5,428 nt of DNA from Thermodesulfobacteriota bacterium (GCA_003641645.1 QNAZ01000069.1:1-5428); one strand, 5' to 3'. Shown: positions 1 through 5,428, numbered from the stretch's first letter. Numbers and translations are program-made. Notes: generated by a model not told the origin, from the sequence alone.

Positions 1-1
1 T

Positions 2-106
2 TTTGAATTATTAAAAGTATTAATTGAAAAAGAAGGGCTTATTTTTCCAATTAAGATTTTTGAGGAATATTTTCCCAATACTTTTTCCATAAAAAGCGAA
101 AAGTAG
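2..106 (+). CDS. Possible 3' end of an unidentified plus-strand gene (partial)
   Basis: Reading from base 2, one plus-strand frame stays open for 34 codons to a TAG at 104-106. Its translation (beginning FELLKVLIEKEGL) looks like an amphipathic, lysine/glutamate-rich C-terminus. The stretch 20-40 is purine-rich on the plus strand, as the real genes here are on their coding strands; the other two plus frames stop within the first 13 bases. If real, it enters from the left and overlaps the convergent Nudix gene by 56 bases (51-106). The Nudix reading of the overlap is clearly genuine, so the plus-strand tail past base 50 could be chance. No family is recognisable and no function is proposed. 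Confidence 0.35.
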   Translation, partial: FELLKVLIEKEGLIFPIKIFEEYFPNTFSIKSEK

Positions 107-614
107 GAGAGAAGATTTCTGGTTTGGTTTGGATAAGTCTTTCAACTTCTTCAACAGACATAAATTTTCCTTCTTCTATTTCAAGAGGATTTGGTTTAGG
201 TATTTTTTTAGTATATCCCACAAATAAAACCACACATTGTTTTCCTGTTTCTTCTGAAGGAGGAACTCTTAAAACTTCTTCAAGTTTAATTTTTATAGAA
301 AGTTCTTCTTTTAATTCTCTTTGTGCAGTAATCAAAAAACTTTCCCCAGCCAATACATGTCCGGAAGCTGATGAAGTCCAGAGTCCTGGATTTTCATCTA
401 CAGCTTGAGATTTTTTCTGAAGATAAATCTCTCCATTTTCATTAAAAATAAATATATGAACAGCTTTGTGAAAAAAACCTTTTTTGTGAATTTCTTCTCT
501 ACCTAATATAGTGACAGGATTACAATTCTCATCTACAACTTCTAAAATTTCTCTCTTTCTACTTTCTGGGGTTTCTTTAGGTTTTCTTCCTTTTTTCTTT
601 ATTTCTTCATGCAT
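51..614 (-). CDS. Nudix hydrolase, Idi/YfcD-like
   Basis: A Nudix-fold pyrophosphohydrolase of 187 aa, probably cytosolic, which would cleave a nucleoside diphosphate linked to another group using Mg2+ or Mn2+. The Nudix box lies at residues 85-107: G85, E91, R99-E100, E103-E104. It fits GX5EX7REUXEEXGU except that the last glycine is serine (S106). The N-terminal ILEVVDEN, the EIHKKG segment and PGLWTSSASGH (76-86) place it in the group related to type I isopentenyl-diphosphate isomerase. The isomerase's catalytic cysteine before GH is S84 here, so isomerase activity is unlikely; the substrate is unknown. The only normal in-frame start is the ATG at 614, giving a basic 20-residue extension (KKKGRKPK). 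No Shine-Dalgarno is visible before it. It lies 69 bp downstream of lon on the same strand with no terminator between, so co-transcription is likely. Confidence 0.88.
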   Translation of the reverse strand: MHEEIKKKGRKPKETPESRKREILEVVDENCNPVTILGREEIHKKGFFHKAVHIFIFNENGEIYLQKKSQAVDENPGLWTSSASGHVLAGESFLITAQRELKEELSIKIKLEEVLRVPPSEETGKQCVVLFVGYTKKIPKPNPLEIEEGKFMSVEEVERLIQTKPEIFSPTFRFLWKKYWENIPQKS

Positions 615-683
615 TTAATTTTTTATAAATACGTTTTAAAAAATTTGTTTTAATTATTACAGAAAATAAAAATTTGAAAAGAC

Positions 684-3053
684 CTAATTATTCTTTATCA
701 CTAAACTTATAACTTCGTCTAAATGAGAAACAAAAACAAATTCTATTTGGTCTCTAAGTTCTTTTGGAATTTCTTCTAAATCTTTTTTATTTTTAGAAGG
801 TAAAAGAACCTTTTTAATTCCTTTTCTTAGAGCAGCCAGACACTTTTCTTTTATTCCTCCTACAGGAAGAATTGCACCTCTTAAAGTAATTTCTCCTGTC
901 ATGGCATAATCTTTAGAGACTGCTCTTTTTGTTAAAGCTGATATCAAAGCTACAGCAATAGTTACTCCGGCACTTGGACCGTCTTTGGGTATAGCTCCAG
1001 AAGGAACATGCACATGTATATCATACTTAGTATAAAATTTTGGGTCAAGCTTAAGTTCTTCACACTTTGACCTTATGTAAGATAATGCAGCTTGTGCACT
1101 TTCTTTCATTATATCTCCTAAATGTCCTGTTAAAATAAGATTACCTTTACCAGGCATGGTTACAGCTTCTACATAAAGAACTTCTCCTCCATAAGGAGTC
1201 CATGCAAGACCTGTTGCAACTCCTATTTCATCCTTTTCTTGTTTTAATTCTTCAACATGCTCTGGTGGTCCAAGATATTCTGTAAGATTTTCTTCTGTAA
1301 TTTTAAAAGGACCTTTTTCGTCTTCTGCTAATTTTCTGGCAATTTTTCTACAAATAGCTGCGAGTTTTCTTTCTAATTCTCTTACTCCAGATTCACAGGT
1401 ATATTCTTCTATAATTTTTAGGATCACTTCATCTGAAATAATCATATCCTTTTTATTAAGACCATGTTCTTTTAAAAGCTTTGGTAAAAGATGCTTTTTA
1501 GCAATCTCCAGCTTTTCTTTAAAGGTATATCCAGAGATATATATAACTTCCATACGATCAAGGAGAACCTTAGGAATTGGCTCTGTCATATTAGCTGTAG
1601 CAATAAATAATACTTTTGAAAGATCAAAAGGAACATCTAAAAAGTGATCTACAAATTCTTTATTTTGTTCAGGATCAAGCACTTCTAATAATGCTGCAGC
1701 AGGATCTCCGTGAAAATCAGTGCAGAGTTTATCTATCTCATCAAGCATAAAAACAGGATTATTTGTTCCAGCTTGTTTTATACCCTGTATAATTCTTCCA
1801 GGTAAAGCTCCTACATAAGTTCTTCTATGTCCTCTTATTTCTGCTTCATCCCTTATTCCTCCAAGAGAAACTCTTATAAATTTTCTTCCAAGTGCAGTAG
1901 CTATAGATTTTCCAAGGCTTGTTTTCCCTACACCAGGGGGACCAACAAAACAAATAATAGCACCTTTAGCTTTGGGATTTATTTTTTTTACTGCCAAGAA
2001 TTCGATAATTCTATCTTTTACTTTTTCAAGGTTATAATGGTCTTTATCCAAAACCTTTTTTACATGTTTTAGATTTAAATTATCTTTGGTTGATTTGTTC
2101 CAAGGTAACTCTATTAACCACTCCAAATAATTTCTTATTACTGCTGCTTCAGAAGAATCAGGATGCATGAATTCAAGGCGTTTAAGTTGTTTTAAAGCCT
2201 CTTTTTCAACAACTTTTGGCATTTTTGCTCTTTTAATCTTTTTTCTAAGTTCTTCTATTTCACTTTCCACATCTTCAAATTCTCCAAGTTCTCTTTTAAT
2301 TGCTCTTAATTGTTCTCTTAAAAAGTATTCTCTTTGAGATCTACCTATTTCTTCTTGAGCTTCGCTTTGAATCTTATTTTGAAGAGTAGTTATTTCTATT
2401 TCCTGAACAAGTATTTCTGAAACCTTTTTTAATCTTTCAACTCCATCAAGAGTTTCGAGAAGGTCTTGGGCTGTTTTTACTTTAAGTTTTAAATACACTG
2501 TAATAAGATCTGCTAATCTACCTGGTTCTTCTATAGATTGAATTACTGTAGAAATATCAGGATTAAAAACTCCTTTTAAAGACAAAAGTTTTTCGGTATT
2601 CTCTTTAACAGATCTCATTAAGGCTTCGATTTCTGGGATAATAATTTCTGGCTCTTTTTCTTTACATGGTTCAATTTTTACTTTAAAGTAAGGATCGGTT
2701 TGCAAAAATTCTTTTATTTCAACTCTTGATAAGACCTGAACTACAACTTTAAGTCTATTTTCAGAGAGATTGAGTGTTTTTATAATTAGAGCTATAGTTC
2801 CTATTTTATAAAGGTTTTCAGGTTTAGGGTTTTCGATGCGAGAATTTTTTTGAGTAGAAAGAACAATGAGTTTGTCTTTGTTTAAAGCTTCTTCTATTGC
2901 TTTAAGAGATTTTGATCTTCCTACAAATAAAGGAACTACCATAGAAGGAAAGAGGACAACATCTCTTATTGCCATAAGAGGTAGTATTTCAGAAACATCT
3001 ATAGTTTCCCCTTCTGAGATCTCAGGGATATGAAGTTCAAATTCTTCTTTCAT
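684..3053 (-). CDS. lon: ATP-dependent protease Lon (LonA type)
   Basis: Cytosolic ATP-dependent serine protease that unfolds and degrades damaged and short-lived regulatory proteins as a hexameric ring. At 789 aa it is full length (E. coli Lon is 784). Domain order: N-terminal substrate-binding domain (about 22-215, with LPLMAIRDVVLFP), a charged coiled coil (about 215-290), the AAA+ module (about 320-595) and the C-terminal protease domain (about 605-787). The AAA+ motifs are Walker A GPPGVGKTS (371-379, K377), Walker B VFMLDEID (D438, E439), sensor-1 N488, arginine finger R500 and sensor-2 R558. The protease dyad is S694 in KDGPSAG and K737 in GGIKEK; their 43-residue spacing equals that of E. 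coli S679/K722. Nothing is missing or broken. The TAG stop is at 684-686. The ATG start lacks a clear Shine-Dalgarno, but a sigma-70-like promoter lies just upstream. No CIRCE element is seen, so heat-shock control is not shown. Confidence 0.98.
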   Translation of the reverse strand: MKEEFELHIPEISEGETIDVSEILPLMAIRDVVLFPSMVVPLFVGRSKSLKAIEEALNKDKLIVLSTQKNSRIENPKPENLYKIGTIALIIKTLNLSENRLKVVVQVLSRVEIKEFLQTDPYFKVKIEPCKEKEPEIIIPEIEALMRSVKENTEKLLSLKGVFNPDISTVIQSIEEPGRLADLITVYLKLKVKTAQDLLETLDGVERLKKVSEILVQEIEITTLQNKIQSEAQEEIGRSQREYFLREQLRAIKRELGEFEDVESEIEELRKKIKRAKMPKVVEKEALKQLKRLEFMHPDSSEAAVIRNYLEWLIELPWNKSTKDNLNLKHVKKVLDKDHYNLEKVKDRIIEFLAVKKINPKAKGAIICFVGPPGVGKTSLGKSIATALGRKFIRVSLGGIRDEAEIRGHRRTYVGALPGRIIQGIKQAGTNNPVFMLDEIDKLCTDFHGDPAAALLEVLDPEQNKEFVDHFLDVPFDLSKVLFIATANMTEPIPKVLLDRMEVIYISGYTFKEKLEIAKKHLLPKLLKEHGLNKKDMIISDEVILKIIEEYTCESGVRELERKLAAICRKIARKLAEDEKGPFKITEENLTEYLGPPEHVEELKQEKDEIGVATGLAWTPYGGEVLYVEAVTMPGKGNLILTGHLGDIMKESAQAALSYIRSKCEELKLDPKFYTKYDIHVHVPSGAIPKDGPSAGVTIAVALISALTKRAVSKDYAMTGEITLRGAILPVGGIKEKCLAALRKGIKKVLLPSKNKKDLEEIPKELRDQIEFVFVSHLDEVISLVIKNN

Positions 3054-3092
3054 TTGGTTTTAAAACTTAAAAAGATTAAAATTTATCATTAA

Positions 3093-3121
3093 AATTTAAG
3101 ACCCAAGTTTAATTATTTCAA
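3093..3121 (-). promoter_or_regulatory. Putative promoter of lon
   Basis: On the minus strand a -35-like TTGAAA (3121-3116) is separated by 17 bp from a -10-like TAAATT (3098-3093). Transcription would start near 3086 and leave a leader of about 33 nt before the lon ATG. The spacing is ideal and the position is right, but AT-rich DNA makes such matches easy to find by chance. Confidence 0.4.
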
Positions 3122-3158
3122 CCTTGGCAATAAAATTTGAGAATATTTCTACAATTAG

Positions 3159-3186
3159 TTGCTTTTTTAATAAAATATATTAAATT
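3159..3186 (+). promoter_or_regulatory. Putative promoter of tRNA-His
   Basis: TTGCTT (3159-3164), a 16-bp spacer and TAAATT (3181-3186) would start transcription near 3193, about 13 nt before the tRNA. The elements resemble those proposed for rplS and the MBL gene in this window. It points away from the lon promoter, and the two -35 boxes are 37 bp apart. Confidence 0.4.
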
Positions 3187-3205
3187 ATAAAAAACAAATA
3201 TCAAT

Positions 3206-3278
3206 GGAGGCCGTAGCTCAATGGTAGAGCACCGGGCTGTGGCCCCGGGTGTTACGGGTTCGAGTCCCGTCGGCCTCC
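3206..3278 (+). tRNA. tRNA-His (anticodon GTG)
   Basis: A complete cloverleaf can be folded by hand. The 8-bp acceptor stem (3206-3213 with 3271-3278) includes the extra G-1 (3206) paired to C73 (3278), the identity element of bacterial tRNA-His. The D stem is GCTC/GAGC (3216-3219/3227-3230). The anticodon stem is CCGGG/CCCGG (3232-3236/3244-3248) around the loop CTGTGGC, with anticodon GTG at 3239-3241. The variable region is 3249-3253. The T stem is ACGGG/CCCGT (3254-3258/3266-3270) with loop TTCGAGT. CCA is not encoded: C73 is followed by CTT, so it must be added after transcription. GC content is 68%, with 19 of 22 pairs G:C, in contrast to the AT-rich surroundings. It stands alone, between lon (opposite strand) and a gene-free gap. 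Confidence 0.98.
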
Positions 3279-3385
3279 CTTATTAAAGCCTATTTCAAAA
3301 TCTTGAATAAACCTTATTTATTCTACAGTTATAGTTCTCAGATTTCAGTCAGTCTTTAACTATTTTTCTGTTGCTTTTACTTAAA

Positions 3386-3427
3386 ACTTGTTTTTTTATG
3401 AAAATTTTTAGACCACTTGTTTTTTAT
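3386..3427. repeat. Short imperfect direct repeat in the gap after tRNA-His
   Basis: ACTTG followed by seven T and AT (3386-3399) recurs as ACTTG followed by six T and AT (3415-3427), with start points 29 bp apart. The pair lies in the 223-bp gene-free stretch between tRNA-His and the MBL gene (3279-3501). The rest of that stretch is T-rich, with no ORF of note, no RNA fold I recognise and no copy of the tRNA 3' end that would suggest an attachment site. The repeat may be chance in low-complexity DNA. Confidence 0.3.
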
Positions 3428-3501
3428 TAACTTTTGTCTTGCTTTTTGTAGGACAGATTAAACAAGAAATATTTAGTAAGTTTAGAAAATTGGCATATAT
3501 T

Positions 3502-4140
3502 TTATTCAATTTCGATTATTCTTCCTGCTCCTCCCTCAATATATTTTTCTGGATAAAGAGATTTGATTTTTGATTTATATTGCGTGCAATGGGTTGCACA
3601 AATTAAATCCAAGTTTTTTAATGGCTCAGGAGGATTTCCATGAAGACCTCCTATAATTCCATAAACTTGTCCAAATTGAGATGCAGTTTGAAGAATATGA
3701 TCTATTTTTGGATGTGAACATCCAACTATAACTACAATACCCTTTTTTGTTTGAATACAAAGAGATTGTTCTATCCCTTCAAGCTCTCCTGTAGAATAAA
3801 TTCCATCATAAAGTTTCATTGGTTTGTTTACTTTAATAATTTTTTTGGCATTTAAAAATTCATTAAAGGATGGAGGAATCCATAGTGTCACTTGATTATT
3901 TACACTAAGAAACATCTGAAGCCCACCAGTATGATCAAAATGATAATGAGATATAAAAACATCTTGAATCTCTTTTGGTTCAATTCCAAGTTTTTTCATA
4001 TTTGAAAATAAAATGTTTCCATCTGTGCCAGTATCAAAAAGTATTTTTCTATTAAATGCCTCTACAAGACACGAAAAACCCCAATCAGCTTTAAGCTCTT
4101 TTTTATAAGCTGTATTATCATAAATTATTGTTACTTTCAT
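3502..4140 (-). CDS. Metallo-beta-lactamase-fold hydrolase, COG1237-like
   Basis: A 212-aa metal-dependent hydrolase of the metallo-beta-lactamase superfamily; no signal peptide or membrane segment is seen, so it should be cytosolic. The metal-binding motif is SHYHFDH (H65, H67, D69, H70). The remaining ligand candidates are H143 in VGCSHPKIDHI, H167 in GGLHG and H184 in ATHC. ILFDTGTDGN (33-42) supplies the early aspartate strand. The combination GFSCLVE, ILFDTG, GCSH and GGLHG resembles COG1237, often annotated as a dihydropterin-aminobenzene phosphate synthase-like hydrolase. That name is inherited from archaeal cofactor work and should not be read as a function here. The protein is shorter than most members I know (about 250-300 aa) but looks intact, with the shortening between the HxHxDH and GCSH motifs. 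A good AGGAG Shine-Dalgarno precedes the ATG. It is a single gene divergent from rplS. Confidence 0.88.
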   Translation of the reverse strand: MKVTIIYDNTAYKKELKADWGFSCLVEAFNRKILFDTGTDGNILFSNMKKLGIEPKEIQDVFISHYHFDHTGGLQMFLSVNNQVTLWIPPSFNEFLNAKKIIKVNKPMKLYDGIYSTGELEGIEQSLCIQTKKGIVVIVGCSHPKIDHILQTASQFGQVYGIIGGLHGNPPEPLKNLDLICATHCTQYKSKIKSLYPEKYIEGGAGRIIEIE

Positions 4141-4148
4141 TTATATTT

Positions 4149-4153
4149 CTCCT
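4149..4153 (-). promoter_or_regulatory. Ribosome binding site of the MBL hydrolase gene
   Basis: AGGAG on the minus strand lies 8 nt before the ATG at 4140. This supports that start, which also fits the beginning of the first beta strand (MKVTIIYDN). Confidence 0.75.
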
Positions 4154-4170
4154 ATTATTTTTTATTTTTT

Positions 4171-4198
4171 ATTTTATAAAAATTATTTTAAAAAGCAA
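4171..4198 (-). promoter_or_regulatory. Putative promoter of the MBL hydrolase gene
   Basis: On the minus strand TTGCTT (4198-4193), a 16-bp spacer and TAAAAT (4176-4171) would give a leader of roughly 24 nt. The overlapping TATAAA is a second -10 choice with a poor 14-bp spacer. The -35 box is back to back with that of rplS, 15 bp away. Confidence 0.4.
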
Positions 4199-4213
4199 TA
4201 TCATTTTTTATAT

Positions 4214-4241
4214 TTGCATTTTTCTTTAATTATGCTATATT
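4214..4241 (+). promoter_or_regulatory. Putative promoter of the rplS operon
   Basis: TTGCAT (4214-4219), a 16-bp spacer and TATATT (4236-4241), with TG at 4233-4234 giving an extended -10 (TGCTATATT). Transcription would start near 4248, about 26 nt before the rplS ATG. This is the best-formed promoter in the window and would drive rplS, rnhB and the yraN-like gene. Confidence 0.5.
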
Positions 4242-4259
4242 TGGCTTAGCTTTATTTTT

Positions 4260-4267
4260 GGAGGAGG
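4260..4267 (+). promoter_or_regulatory. Strong ribosome binding site of rplS
   Basis: GGAGGAGG, nearly the full anti-Shine-Dalgarno complement, ends 6 nt before the ATG at 4274. It is the strongest site in the window, as expected for a highly expressed ribosomal protein, and it fixes the start. Confidence 0.9.
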
Positions 4268-4273
4268 ATTTAC

Positions 4274-4639
4274 ATGTTACCTGTTATAAGAGAGATCGAA
4301 AAAAAATATATGAGAACTGATCTTCCTAAATTTAATCCTGGAGATACTATAAGGGTTTATTTTAGATTAAAAGAGGGGGAAGAAAAGGAAAGGGTTCAGG
4401 TTTTTGAAGGTGTAGTAATAAGAAGAAGAGGATCAGGAACTAATGCGACTTTTACAGTAAGAAAGGTTTCTTTTGGAGTGGGAGTAGAAAGAACTTTTCC
4501 TTATCATTCTCCTCGTATTGAGAAAATAGAAATTGTTAAGAGAGGAAGGGTTAGAAGAGCAAGGCTCTATTATCTTAGAGGACGTTCTGGTAAAGCTGCA
4601 CGTATAAAAGAAAGATTTGATAATAAAATTATGGAATAA
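4274..4639 (+). CDS. rplS: 50S ribosomal protein L19
   Basis: Structural protein of the large ribosomal subunit, located at the interface with the 30S subunit. At 121 aa it is close to the usual length (115 in E. coli). Family landmarks in order: the N-terminal helix, FNPGDTIRV (20-28), RVQVFEGVVIRRRGSG (40-55), TFTVRKVSFGVGVERTFPYHSP (59-80, broken here only by wording) and the basic C-terminal block ending in LYYLRGRSGKAARI (98-111). The start is set by a strong Shine-Dalgarno and a promoter directly upstream. In many bacteria rplS ends an rpsP-rimM-trmD-rplS cluster. Here the upstream neighbour is a divergent MBL gene, so rplS opens its own operon, followed after 13 nt by rnhB. It is a firm identification. 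Confidence 0.98.
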   Translation: MLPVIREIEKKYMRTDLPKFNPGDTIRVYFRLKEGEEKERVQVFEGVVIRRRGSGTNATFTVRKVSFGVGVERTFPYHSPRIEKIEIVKRGRVRRARLYYLRGRSGKAARIKERFDNKIME

Positions 4640-4652
4640 TTTTTGAAAAATT

Positions 4653-5276
4653 TTGGAAGAGAAATTATTTAACCTTTCAGTTTACTCAAATTTAGAGTTT
4701 CAATTTAGAAAATTTGGATATTCTCTTATTGCTGGAGTAGATGAAGCAGGTCGGGGAGCTATTGCTGGTCCTGTTTTTGCTGCAGCAGTAATATTACCTC
4801 AAGAATTTAAATCTTCAGAAATAAAAGACTCGAAACTTCTTTCTCCACAAAAAAGAGAAGAATTATTCAATTATATTTGCAAAATTGCTCTTGATTATGC
4901 TATTTCTTATGTAGAAGTAGAAGAAATTAATCAAATAGGTATTTCTAAAGCAACCTTTAAAGCAATGCTCAAAGCTTTGAAAAATTTGAAAATCAAACCT
5001 CAATTAGTTTTGGTGGATGGTCCTTATGTTATTACAGAATATAAAGGTTTGCAAAAAGCTATAGTTAATGGAGATAGGATGTGCCTTTCTATTTCAGCAG
5101 CTTCTATTTTGGCAAAAGTAGCAAGAGATAGATATATGAAAAAGATTGATGAGCTTTATCCTCAATATGCCTTTTTTCAGCATAAAGGTTATGCAACCAA
5201 GCTTCATCTTGAAAAAATTAAAAAATATGGTCTTTGTTCTATTCATAGAATTTATTATAAATGTTTTAAAAAATGA
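4653..5276 (+). CDS. rnhB: Ribonuclease HII
   Basis: Cytosolic endonuclease that cuts RNA in RNA/DNA hybrids and starts removal of single ribonucleotides from DNA. At 207 aa it is normal for the family (E. coli 198). The DEDD metal-binding residues are all present: D30 and E31 in GVDEAGRG, D122 in LVDGPY, D141 in NGDRMCLS. Also present are the GRG motif (33-35), KDSKLLS (58-64), SAASILAKVARDR (148-160) and QHKGYATKLHLEKI (176-189), in which Y180 matches the tyrosine that senses the RNA-DNA junction. GRG is followed by AIAGP instead of the common PLAGP, a mild variation. The start is probably TTG at 4653, because a stop sits at 4644-4646 and no in-frame ATG precedes the catalytic core. No Shine-Dalgarno is visible, so translation may be coupled to rplS, which ends 13 nt upstream. 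The stop overlaps the next gene's ATG. Confidence 0.96.
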   Translation: MEEKLFNLSVYSNLEFQFRKFGYSLIAGVDEAGRGAIAGPVFAAAVILPQEFKSSEIKDSKLLSPQKREELFNYICKIALDYAISYVEVEEINQIGISKATFKAMLKALKNLKIKPQLVLVDGPYVITEYKGLQKAIVNGDRMCLSISAASILAKVARDRYMKKIDELYPQYAFFQHKGYATKLHLEKIKKYGLCSIHRIYYKCFKK

Positions 5277-5428
5277 AATTTAAAAATTTATTTTTAAAAC
5301 TCTCTTCCAAGGAAAAGGGAGAAAAAGCTGAAAATTTAGCAATAAGTTATTTAGTTTCTAAAGGGTTTAAAATTATAGAGAAAAACTTTAGAACCTCTTT
5401 TGGTGAGATAGATATTATTGCTCAAAAA
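5273..5428 (+). CDS. YraN-family (UPF0102) nuclease-fold protein, 5' part
   Basis: The first 52 codons of a gene that runs off the right edge. The ATG overlaps the rnhB stop as ATGA, which implies translational coupling. The sequence fits the YraN/UPF0102 family, a small restriction-endonuclease-like fold of about 115-130 aa: GEKAENLAISYLVSKGFKII (16-35), then KNFRTSFGEIDIIA (37-50). G44-E45-I46-D47 is the conserved GEID motif that carries acidic residues of the nuclease-like site, and E20 is the conserved early glutamate. The family's cellular role is not well established; DNA processing or repair is suspected from its fold and its frequent position next to rnhB. The rplS-rnhB-yraN order supports the call. 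The second half, including the expected lysine-containing strand, cannot be checked here. Confidence 0.9.
   Translation, partial: MKFKNLFLKLSSKEKGEKAENLAISYLVSKGFKIIEKNFRTSFGEIDIIAQK

Noticed and set aside
124..408. Open plus-strand frame of 94 codons
   Set aside because: It lies antisense within the Nudix gene, whose motifs are clear. The translation is low in complexity (serine-rich), with no family features and no ribosome binding site.
51..614. Annotation as isopentenyl-diphosphate isomerase (idi)
   Set aside because: The catalytic cysteine position before GH is serine, so only the Nudix-fold relationship is supported.
1827..2072. Open plus-strand frame of 81 codons
   Set aside because: It is antisense to the AAA+ core of lon, and its Ser/Phe/Tyr-rich translation is what the reverse of A-rich coding DNA gives.
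3305..3323. Hairpin GAATAAA-CCTTA-TTTATTC after tRNA-His as a terminator
   Set aside because: The 7-bp stem has only one G:C pair and is not followed by a T-run. Such inverted repeats are common by chance in AT-rich DNA.
3206..3501. tRNA-His as an integration site of a mobile element
   Set aside because: No integrase gene and no second copy of the tRNA 3' end are seen. The neighbours are ordinary chromosomal genes.
3502..4140. Annotation as an AHL lactonase or beta-lactamase
   Set aside because: HxHxDH is shared by the whole superfamily. The GCSH and GGLHG motifs fit COG1237 better, and there is no signal peptide.
1..5428. CRISPR array, insertion sequence, toxin-antitoxin pair, riboswitch or defence system
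   Set aside because: No regularly spaced repeats, transposase, terminal inverted repeats, small paired ORFs or recognisable riboswitch core were found on reading both strands.

Overview
The window is ordinary bacterial chromosome from an AT-rich genome. The genes are closely packed, coding is strongly biased to A/T-ending codons, and intergenic gaps are short and T/A-rich. The one tRNA stands out: 50 of its 73 bases are G or C, and 19 of 22 stem pairs are G:C. A GC-rich tRNA in an AT-rich genome is the usual sign of a thermophile. Lon, the compact RNase HII and the rplS-rnhB-yraN order fit a low-GC thermophilic bacterium such as Thermodesulfobacterium and its relatives. Aquificota-like or Hippea-like organisms are alternatives. 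This placement is inference from sequence character, not a database match.

Layout, left to right. Positions 2-106 may hold the 3' end of a plus-strand gene that overlaps the next gene tail to tail. A Nudix hydrolase (51-614, minus) lies 69 bp downstream of a complete lon protease gene (684-3053, minus). The two probably share a transcript, since no terminator is visible between them. A divergent intergenic region (3054-3205) carries a likely lon promoter on one strand and a likely tRNA promoter on the other. tRNA-His(GTG) follows (3206-3278, plus; CCA not encoded). A 223-bp T-rich gap (3279-3501) has no gene and no convincing terminator. A compact metallo-beta-lactamase-fold hydrolase (3502-4140, minus) then diverges from rplS (4274-4639, plus), with back-to-back promoters between them. 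rplS is followed by rnhB (4653-5276, TTG start) and, through an ATGA overlap, by the start of a YraN-family gene cut off by the window end.

How the genes work together. The right-hand operon couples a ribosomal protein (L19) to RNase HII, which removes ribonucleotides and RNA primers from DNA, and to YraN, a nuclease-fold protein. This neighbourhood is widely conserved in bacteria. Lon is the ATP-dependent quality-control protease. The Nudix enzyme and the MBL enzyme are metabolic or house-cleaning hydrolases whose substrates cannot be read from the sequence.

I found no new defence system, mobile element, CRISPR array or other undescribed system. The points most worth a second look are the compact divergent promoter pair, the shared promoter pattern (TTGC-A/T-T, 16 bp, TA-rich -10), the Idi-like Nudix protein without the isomerase cysteine, the short MBL protein, and the non-ATG start of rnhB.
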